NCBI GenBank assembly: GCA_021847625.1
Contig: JAJZQK010000070.1
Location: 1 to 10,087 of the forward strand
Length of the DNA: 10,087 nt
Origin: Chloroflexota bacterium
GTDB taxonomy: Bacteria > Chloroflexota > FW602-bin22 > JAMCYS01
Reading direction: 5' to 3'
Shown here: positions 5,568-10,087 of the stretch, piece by piece
Numbering within the stretch: the stretch's first letter is position 1
Layout of the letters: every line of letters starts with the position of its first letter
Position numbers and translations under genes: made by a program
Notes under the pieces: generated by a model
The model's input: only the letters and a program-made list of their open reading frames with translations
What the model was told of the DNA's origin: nothing
Database searches by the model: none

Positions 5568-7721
5568 TCAGGCGCCGCCTAGCAAAGGAGCATACTGGTC
5601 AAAATCTCGCTCGGCCATCAGCCGTCCCAGCTTCTGGTGCTCGCGGCGGGTGGCCCGCACCAGATGCCTCATCGTGATCTGGCCCGCCTCCGGAGCGGCG
5701 AGAAACGCGGCTGCCAGGGCGATGTTCCTGATGTGCCCACCACTTAGCTTGAAGCGGCGTGCGAGGAAAGGTAGATCCACGTCGCTAGCCAGCGGCGCTT
5801 CCGGCGGCAGGACACGTCGCCAGATGGCTAGACGTTCCTCCTCCTCTGGCAACGGGAACTCCAGAACGCAGTCGAGGCGGCGCATGAAGGCTTCATCCAC
5901 GTTGCCGCGGAGGTTCGTGGTGAGGATAGCCAGCCCGTCGTACGCCTCCAGGCGCTGCAGCAAGTAGGCAATTTCCACGTTAGCGTAACGATCGTGGGCG
6001 TCGCGCACTTCCGAACGTTTGCCGAAGAGGGCATCCGCCTCGTCGAAGAGCAGCACCGCATCCCCCTGGTCGGCGGCGCGGAAGATGCGCTCGAGGTTCT
6101 TCTCGGTCTCGCCAATGTACTTGCTCACCACCGCCGATAGGTCGATGCGGTAGAGGTCCATGCCCAGCTCGCCGGCGATGATCTCGGCGGCCATCGTCTT
6201 GCCGGTGCCTGGTTCGCCCGCGAAAAGTGCAGTGACACCGGTGCGGCGCGCGTGCTTGCGGCCAAAACCCCAGTCATCGAGGACGGTGGCGTGATAGCGG
6301 GCGCGATCGCACAACTCGCGCAAGCGCGCGTGGCCGTCGAGCGGCAGCACGATGTCATCCCAGGCGTAGCGCGGCTCGATGCGGCGGGCCAGGTTCTCCA
6401 TTTGAGGAGCGGCGACGACCCTCGCCGCGGCCCGGAAGTCTTCCAGCAGCGCGGGCCCCTGGCCACGCCAGCGGGCGCGCCCGCGCGCCGCAATTGTGAC
6501 CGCGCGCACCGCCTCGCCGTCGAGGCGGAAGCGACTCGCGAGGTTGGCCAGATCCTCTGGTGAGAGCTCGGTCCGCGCCTCGTCGTGCCAGAGACGAAGG
6601 CGAGCCGCGGGGCCAAGCGAGGTGAGCTCAACACGAACCGCGCCCGCCAACGGCGCCCAGACTGCTGGCTCCCAGCGGGCCTCCCCGAGAAGTATGGTGG
6701 AACCTGGCCGGCGTTCCAAGAGGCGGCGCGCGCCCGCGCGCCACGGCAGCGCCCTTTCGTCGTCCCCAAGCAGCCGATCGAGGCCGTCGAGAGCGAGCAC
6801 CACCCCTTGCAGCAATGCCTCCCTGCCAGCCAGCGCGAGGCCGTTCTCCGGCTGGCCGCGCCCCACCAGGGCGGGCAGGTCGACGGCGAGCATGCCCAGG
6901 CCGGCGGCGGCGCAGGCGGCCCAGGCAGTAGCCAGCTTGGCCGAGCCTGGCGGGCCCTGGAGGTAGACGACAAGCCGGTCGCATGGTTCCTGGCGGGCAG
7001 CGCGCAGCAGCTGTGCCAGAGATTCGACCGCTTCGTTCGCCGGGGCCGGAACCTCCGCGGCGGGAGGCGGCGGAAAGAGTCGAACCCAATCGTCCAGTCG
7101 CGTATCCAGCTCGCGCCCGCCCAGCAGATAGGAGACCACGCGCTCGTCCACGCGCAGCGGACGCGCCAGCAGCGGCCAGGTGGCCGCGTTCTCGTCGGCT
7201 AGCTGCAGCAGACCCTCGCCGAGCAAAGGAGTGATGGGACTGAAGAGGGACCTGGCCGCCACCCTCTCCTCGAAGGAGCGGCAGAGCAGGCGCAGCACCA
7301 GGTCAGCCGTCGGCCGGCGCTTGCCCACGTCGTCCTGGAGGTAGGCGTAGAGTCGCTCGTAGCGAAGGTCGAGCTCGGGCGCCAGGCAGATGAGCAACAC
7401 CTCCTGCGCTGCCTGATTCAGTCCGAACAGGGCGGCCAGGCTGCCCAGCCGCGGCGTGGCCGCGGCCGGAGCGGCGGCGAGCAGGGCGCGGGCGGCCTCG
7501 GCCGGCGGTACGCCCGCCAGCAGCTCGTCCACCTCGGCTTCGCTGATGCACAGCCCTCGGAAGGGGTCGCGCGCCCGCTCCGCGAGCTCTGTCCGTGTGC
7601 CGTCGACGGCCAGGCGCAGCCGCAGGTCGAGGCGCAGCAGCGCCCCTCGTAGCCCGTCCATCGCGTTTGGTGCTGCTTTCTGGTTCATCGCCGGCGCTTG
7701 CAGTCCAATTCCTCGCCCCAC
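5568..7721 (-). CDS. AAA+ ATPase, eCIS Afp15/Pvc15-like
   Basis: This 717-aa protein is the AAA+ ATPase found in nearly all eCIS loci; Afp15 homologs are needed for particle assembly or cargo loading in the producing cell. The C-terminal AAA+ module is complete: Walker A GEPGTGKT at residues 502-509 (6195-6218), Walker B LLFDEAD with catalytic D560/E561 (6036-6050), sensor-1 ILTTN, and RRLD near the arginine-finger position. A second AAA-like module precedes it but is degenerate: GPPGSAKL at 256-263 has lost the third Gly and the terminal Ser/Thr of Walker A, and VVLALDGLD lacks the Walker B Glu. It probably no longer hydrolyses ATP. The N-terminal 230 residues are Leu/Ala/Arg-rich and likely helical. 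The start could be GTG at 7721 (GAGGT just upstream) or ATG at 7688; neither has an ideal SD. It is the first gene of the visible operon and follows a candidate promoter at 7814-7842. Confidence 0.96.
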   Translation of the reverse strand: MGRGIGLQAPAMNQKAAPNAMDGLRGALLRLDLRLRLAVDGTRTELAERARDPFRGLCISEAEVDELLAGVPPAEAARALLAAAPAAATPRLGSLAALFGLNQAAQEVLLICLAPELDLRYERLYAYLQDDVGKRRPTADLVLRLLCRSFEERVAARSLFSPITPLLGEGLLQLADENAATWPLLARPLRVDERVVSYLLGGRELDTRLDDWVRLFPPPPAAEVPAPANEAVESLAQLLRAARQEPCDRLVVYLQGPPGSAKLATAWAACAAAGLGMLAVDLPALVGRGQPENGLALAGREALLQGVVLALDGLDRLLGDDERALPWRAGARRLLERRPGSTILLGEARWEPAVWAPLAGAVRVELTSLGPAARLRLWHDEARTELSPEDLANLASRFRLDGEAVRAVTIAARGRARWRGQGPALLEDFRAAARVVAAPQMENLARRIEPRYAWDDIVLPLDGHARLRELCDRARYHATVLDDWGFGRKHARRTGVTALFAGEPGTGKTMAAEIIAGELGMDLYRIDLSAVVSKYIGETEKNLERIFRAADQGDAVLLFDEADALFGKRSEVRDAHDRYANVEIAYLLQRLEAYDGLAILTTNLRGNVDEAFMRRLDCVLEFPLPEEEERLAIWRRVLPPEAPLASDVDLPFLARRFKLSGGHIRNIALAAAFLAAPEAGQITMRHLVRATRREHQKLGRLMAERDFDQYAPLLGGA

Positions 7722-7962
7722 TGGACCTCGGGGGATGCGTCCCGGTAGATCGGAAGGGGGTTGAGCCGTTCGTCCCGACCTTGACCTTGGATGACAAAGT
7801 GCTACTTGAGGGTAGCCTACCCGAGTCAGCGCTTCGTGTCAATCACCCGATATGCCTCTTCATGTTATCTACCTTGCGGGAGACAGTTGCCTAAAGAAGA
7901 CCGTTACCGAACCTTGCAGGCAACGTGACGCGCAAGAGCATAGGTGAATAGGCAGCGGCCAT
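7722..7962. other. Intergenic region between eCIS operon and IS110 remnant
   Basis: No convincing gene is present. Besides the candidate promoter, it contains a 7-bp inverted repeat GTTGCCT (7886-7892) / AGGCAAC (7918-7924) with a 25-nt loop, and ACCTTGC repeated directly at 7871 and 7911. These may be traces of the IS insertion or of regulation. Neither is strong alone. Confidence 0.4.
7810..7842 (-). promoter_or_regulatory. Candidate sigma-70 promoter of the eCIS operon, with palindromic operator over the -10
   Basis: On the minus strand a consensus -35 TTGACA (7842-7837) is followed after exactly 17 nt by TAGGCT (7819-7814), a weak -10 with 3 of 6 consensus bases. The -10 lies inside a perfect palindrome, GGGTAG-C-CTACCC (7810-7822), which a repressor dimer could use. 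Transcription would start near 7806, giving a leader of about 85 nt before the ATPase start at 7721. This is an inference from motif spacing only; in high-GC DNA such matches can arise by chance. Confidence 0.35.
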
Positions 7963-8255
7963 ATGCCCTCGCTACCAGGCGATCGGCAAGTGGCGACCCA
8001 GGCCGGCCTCGTGCCCTCGCGGGAGCAGTCCGGCAGTTCCGTGCGGGGCAAAGCGCATCTGAGCAAACGCGGCAACGCCCACCTACGCAAGGGCTTGTAC
8101 TGGCCGGCCATCACGGCGATGAGCAAGATAGCACGCTTCCGCGAGTTCGCCCAGCGTCAACGCAATCAAGGCAAGAAAGGTTTGGTGATCATCAGCGCCA
8201 TAATGCGCAAGCTCGTAGAGCTGGCCTACGCCATCTTGAGGAAGGGCCTTGAATG
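7963..8255 (+). pseudogene. C-terminal fragment of an IS110/IS116/IS902-family transposase
   Basis: The translated region from about 7980 (DRQVATQAGLVPSREQSGSS, VRGKAHLSKRGNAHLRKGLY, a short Trp-Pro-Ala segment, then IISAIMRKLVELAYAILRKG) matches the C-terminal Transposase_20 domain of IS110-family DEDD transposases. It includes the QSG-S serine region and the RLSKRGN-like motif. Only about 92 residues remain of a protein usually 300-400 aa. The in-frame sequence upstream is closed by a TGA at 7945, so the N-terminal RuvC-like DEDD domain is gone. Similarity ends near GLEW (about 8255), although the frame stays open into the tRNA fragment beyond. It is a dead remnant next to the eCIS operon, transcribed away from it. 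Confidence 0.85.
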
Positions 8256-8297
8256 GGGCCCAGTCAACGAAAAAAGGCCCCATTTCTGGGGCCCAGT
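8254..8297. repeat. 11-bp direct repeat TGGGGCCCAGT flanking a terminator hairpin
   Basis: TGGGGCCCAGT occurs at 8254-8264 and again at 8287-8297. Because GGGGCC and GGCCCC both occur, the central GGCCCC (8276-8281) can pair with either copy. The left copy abuts the end of IS110 similarity and may mark a small duplication at the junction. Confidence 0.6.
8270..8293 (-). terminator. Intrinsic terminator for the tRNA-Phe fragment (minus strand)
   Basis: Read on the minus strand, GGCCCCA-GAAA-TGGGGCC (8293-8276) is a perfect 7-bp GC-rich stem capped by a GAAA tetraloop, followed at once by six T residues (8275-8270). This is a textbook Rho-independent terminator, 14 nt after the CCA end of the tRNA fragment and in the same orientation. 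It is therefore probably the native terminator of the original tRNA gene. Confidence 0.78.
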
Positions 8298-8307
8298 GGG
8301 GACGCGG

Positions 8308-8357
8308 TGGTGCCGAGGGGCAGAATCGGACTGCCGACACTGCGATTTTCAGTCCGA
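8308..8357 (-). pseudogene. tRNA-Phe(GAA) 3'-half fragment, probable attachment-site scar
   Basis: On the minus strand the sequence reproduces the 3' half of tRNA-Phe. It has anticodon loop CTGAAAA (8352-8346) with GAA at 8350-8348, the 3' anticodon strand TCGCA, variable loop GTGTC, a perfect T stem GGCAG/CTGCC, acceptor strand CCTCGGC, discriminator A and encoded CCA (8310-8308). The T loop reads TCCGATT rather than the usual TTCGATT. Upstream of the anticodon loop only two stem bases fit (31 and 30). Positions 29 and 28 mispair, no D arm is recognisable, and no GCCGAGG acceptor strand is found at the right distance. Identity thus breaks inside the anticodon stem, a common crossover zone for tyrosine-recombinase elements. 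It is not expected to give a functional tRNA. Confidence 0.78.
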
Positions 8358-8727
8358 CAGGCTAGCGTCCAAGGCCTCTACAGGGTGCTTTGGCGCACAG
8401 AAAAAGCCAATTCCTCGGGCTTTCTCGTCCATCCCGTCCGCGGGCTGACAGCGTTTCTGTCCCAATTGATGTCACTCTTGATGTCACCCCGCGCGGTCCG
8501 AGGGCGATGGACATCCCCAAGTCTGGATTGGCAGCCGCACCGTTGCCAGCGATCTCCAGACGCCGTATAGTGCCAACATCAATCGGTCGCCAGGCAATAT
8601 ACTTGTTGCCCTGTCTCGCGGCCGGAGCGGAAGCCAGGCTACTCGTCTGGTGGCACCAATGCCAACTCCGGGGTAATCTCACTGGTTAGGCGGTCGACCT
8701 AGCAAGACAACGAAACGGAGCACAACC
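8358..8727. other. 370-bp region without a recognisable gene; contains paired 10-bp direct repeats
   Basis: Open frames exist here on both strands, including one on the minus strand ending at 8362 beside the tRNA scar. None has recognisable domain content or a supporting ribosome binding site. The visible structure is a perfect 10-bp tandem pair, TTGATGTCAC at 8466-8475 and 8478-8487, separated by 2 bp. The region probably belongs to the decayed end of an integrated element. Confidence 0.45.
8466..8487. repeat. Tandem 10-bp direct repeat TTGATGTCAC x2 (12-bp period)
   Basis: Two perfect copies are spaced by TC, about 110 bp from the tRNA-Phe scar. Adjacent direct repeats of about 10 bp near an attachment core resemble arm-type binding sites of tyrosine integrases. 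The link is inferred from size and position only. Confidence 0.5.
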
Positions 8728-9183
8728 TTGAGACGGCTCAGCGACGCCTTTGTTCTGGCCTTCCGGTACGACGGCATCCTCGCGCCTCTTCTCGATGCTA
8801 TCAAGAGGGGCGGCGATTTGCTGCTGGACATCGGCGAGGATTTCGTCGTTATTTCCTACAAGGGTCTCGACGTGCTGAAACTGGAACAGCGGTGGTGCGG
8901 CTACACCCTCTCGATCTATCCGAGGTTCAGCGTGCCCCAGATCGAGGAGATGGCCGTCCTCAACTCCAAGTGGGACACGCTACGCTTCACCGAGGCCTTG
9001 CCGCTGATCAAGGATCGCGTCCTCTGGTACAGGGGCCACCGCTGGTGCTCCCAAAGGGAGTGGGAGAAGATAGCCTCACTTTGTCATTGGCGGGCAACTA
9101 GAGGCCCAACGCTATGCGGCATCTCCTTGTCTCAAGAGGCATGTTCGCCGCCATACCGTGGAACGATGGTGAACGCTTGGTGA
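8728..9183 (+). CDS. Hypothetical protein, possibly a decayed gene
   Basis: This open frame of 151 codons starts at TTG 8728, with GGAG 7 nt upstream. The first 124 or so residues look like genuine protein: mixed hydrophobic/charged sequence such as [19 protein letters not shown] and [20 protein letters not shown], Trp-rich patches, and [16 protein letters not shown] recognise no family. From about base 9090 the composition changes to what looks like non-coding sequence (RATRGPTLC onwards), close to where the IS21 remnant begins. The native C-terminus may therefore have been replaced. Local GC is lower than in the eCIS operon, as expected for acquired DNA. It could be cargo of the integrated element. 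No signal peptide or membrane segment is evident. Confidence 0.42.
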   Translation: MRRLSDAFVLAFRYDGILAPLLDAIKRGGDLLLDIGEDFVVISYKGLDVLKLEQRWCGYTLSIYPRFSVPQIEEMAVLNSKWDTLRFTEALPLIKDRVLWYRGHRWCSQREWEKIASLCHWRATRGPTLCGISLSQEACSPPYRGTMVNAW

Positions 9184-9217
9184 TCCGCTGCTGCCTGCAA
9201 ATCTCATCGCGGTTATG

Positions 9218-9385
9218 CGCCAAACGACTAACCTGCCGTTCTACGAGTGGACTCAGGTGATCCCGAACGCACGCCTGTGCAAGGCGTTGTAGGATCGGAT
9301 CACCGACCGAGCCCACATCATCGAGACGGGCACCGACTCAAACCGCTTTCGGCGGAGTCTGGAGAGACTCAAGGGACAGGGGTGA
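9218..9385 (+). pseudogene. istB-like (IS21-family ATPase) C-terminal remnant, stop-interrupted
   Basis: Translation from about 9227 reads [21 protein letters not shown], stop, DRITDRAHIIETGTDSNRFR, then RSLERLKGQG and TGA (9383-9385). This matches the C-terminus of IstB, the AAA+ transposition helper of IS21-family elements (usual pattern: S/TNLPF-EW--vf-d--l--Al-DRl-H-a-ii---g-SyR). An in-frame TAG at 9290-9292 interrupts it in the middle of the conserved block. Everything upstream, including the Walker motifs and istA, is missing. Only about 55 codons of a roughly 250-codon gene survive. Confidence 0.85.
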
Positions 9386-9488
9386 GACAGCGAACGTAGA
9401 TTTGCTTGTGGCCCAAGCATGGCCAGAGTAGGCCATTCCCGATAATCAAAGTGGGCCGCTCCGCATTGACAGACGCAAACGCCGGTCC
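9386..9488. other. Probable IS21 right-end remnant between istB tail and oxidoreductase stop
   Basis: This 103-bp stretch contains several GGCC-centred short repeats (around 9411, 9421, 9431 and 9453) and ends with CATTGACA (9464-9471), after which about 17 bp remain before the stop codon of the oxidoreductase. IS21-family ends often carry several internal repeats downstream of istB and terminate in ...GACA. The terminus at about 9471 is a guess, as the left end is missing for comparison. Confidence 0.3.
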
Positions 9489-10087
9489 CTAGTTGCTCAT
9501 CTCCTGTAAGCGCACCTCCCGATTCTCTTGAGCCGATAGCTGTGCGGCGCGTGCAAACTGCAGTACCACCTTGCCCTGTACGCCCGAAAGCGGAGCCTGC
9601 CGGCCTTCGACGAGCGAGTCGATCCAGTCGTGGTTACCGCGGACGAAACTGGCTGCCCAGTCTGTATCCAAATCTGAGTACTCGGTCGTGACCCCGTCCC
9701 GGTACATCACCAGGACCGGCCGATCTAGGAGCATTGAAGTGCAGCGGTTCACCCAGAGAAAGCCCTTGCTTCCGGTAATCTCGACCCACTCATCTTCCGG
9801 GAAGTACTTCGTCGGTACGAGCAAGTCATCCGACGCCACTGCCTCCCAACAGCCGTACTTCTCGGCGTCCCGGTACTTCCAGCAGATCATCGCCGGACTA
9901 TCCAGGAGCCAGCCGTGGCGGATTGTCCGGTAGGTGATCCAGGCGAAGACCTTCTCGACGACCCCCAGGTAGAAGAGAGCAAGGGAGAAGATGTGGTAGC
10001 CCCCGTCCAGGACTACCCGCCCCCCGCCGCTCTTCCGTGAGTCGTACTTCCAGTTCGACGGGGAGGTGCCCGCTAACTGGTGGCTCA
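9489..10087 (-). CDS. Gfo/Idh/MocA-family oxidoreductase, C-terminal part (N-terminus off the right edge)
   Basis: The minus-strand frame is open from the window edge to TAG at 9491-9489, giving 199 visible residues. The sequence contains SPSNWKYDSRKSGGGRVV, LDGGYHIFSLALFYLGVVEK, VFAWI, DSPAMICWKY, VEITGSKGFLWVNRC and a final NHDWIDSLVEGRQAPLSGVQGKVVLQ. This is the C-terminal alpha/beta domain of Gfo/Idh/MocA NAD(P)-dependent sugar or inositol dehydrogenases. GG-----DGGYH holds the conserved His of the family, and the end resembles the usual 'F---i--g--p--s---g---v-----a--S' segment. The N-terminal Rossmann fold lies outside the window. The first ATG in view (9890) is internal, because homology continues upstream of it. 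Substrate cannot be deduced. It is unrelated to the eCIS, and its 3' end lies beside the IS21 remnant. Confidence 0.9.
   Translation of the reverse strand, partial: SHQLAGTSPSNWKYDSRKSGGGRVVLDGGYHIFSLALFYLGVVEKVFAWITYRTIRHGWLLDSPAMICWKYRDAEKYGCWEAVASDDLLVPTKYFPEDEWVEITGSKGFLWVNRCTSMLLDRPVLVMYRDGVTTEYSDLDTDWAASFVRGNHDWIDSLVEGRQAPLSGVQGKVVLQFARAAQLSAQENREVRLQEMSN

Noticed and set aside
6125..7234. Several long plus- and minus-strand frames overlapping the ATPase gene
   Set aside because: They are out-of-frame shadows; only the 5568-7721 frame carries coherent AAA+ motifs.
8276..8293. Terminator for the plus-strand IS110 remnant
   Set aside because: On the plus strand the A-tract precedes the hairpin and no T-tract follows it; the geometry only works for the minus strand.
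8308..8385. Intact tRNA-Phe gene
   Set aside because: The anticodon stem has two mismatches, there is no D arm, and the 5' acceptor strand matching CCTCGGC is missing at the required distance.
8253..8570. Plus-strand open frame through the tRNA-Phe fragment (contains GRIGLPTLRFSV)
   Set aside because: This is the well-known spurious translation of the antisense strand of a tRNA-Phe gene, not a protein-coding signal.
8362..8682. Minus-strand open frame of 106 codons ending beside the tRNA scar, considered as an integrase C-terminus
   Set aside because: No tyrosine-recombinase motif (R-HxxR-Y) is visible and there is no ribosome binding site; the composition does not support coding.

Overview
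This window comes from a high-GC bacterium. The left three quarters (1-7721, all minus strand) is one end of an extracellular contractile injection system (eCIS, Afp/PVC/MAC-like) operon. Taxonomy cannot be fixed from the sequence. The gene order AAA+ ATPase, DUF4157 protein, DUF4255 cap, sheath, tube, together with strong Shine-Dalgarno sites and high GC, would suit Chloroflexota or another environmental high-GC lineage, but this is a weak inference.

Reading in the direction of transcription (7721 to 1), the operon holds: a 717-aa Afp15/Pvc15-type ATPase with one active and one degenerate AAA-like module; a 397-aa DUF4157 HEXXH protein; two unrecognised proteins of 255 and about 269 aa; a 229-aa DUF4255 (Afp16/Pvc16-like) tail-terminator protein; a 514-aa contractile sheath; and the start of a tail-tube protein that runs off the left edge. 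Gaps are short (12-109 nt) and nearly every gene has its own GGAGG-like ribosome binding site. A candidate sigma-70 promoter with a palindrome over its -10 box lies upstream of the ATPase.

The most interesting part is the three-gene block between the ATPase and the cap (2714-5537). The three proteins have unrelated C-terminal regions but share an N-terminal module of about 85 residues ending in LQRxxGNxxVQRxLA, starting at residue 68, 69 and 68. This looks like a common address or loading tag for eCIS cargo. The three C-terminal regions are a putative zincin with hydrophobic PGVGT segments, a beta-hairpin-like Gly/aromatic region, and eleven 11-residue repeats (121 residues) predicted to form an amphipathic helix.

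The right quarter (7960-9480) is a mobile-element graveyard. It holds an N-terminally truncated IS110-family transposase, a 3'-half tRNA-Phe fragment followed by its own intrinsic terminator (a likely integration scar), a pair of perfect 10-bp direct repeats near that scar, one small ORF of unknown function (8728-9183), and a stop-interrupted istB (IS21-family) tail. At the right edge a Gfo/Idh/MocA-family oxidoreductase (minus strand, N-terminus outside the window) appears intact as far as seen. It ends next to the IS21 remnant.
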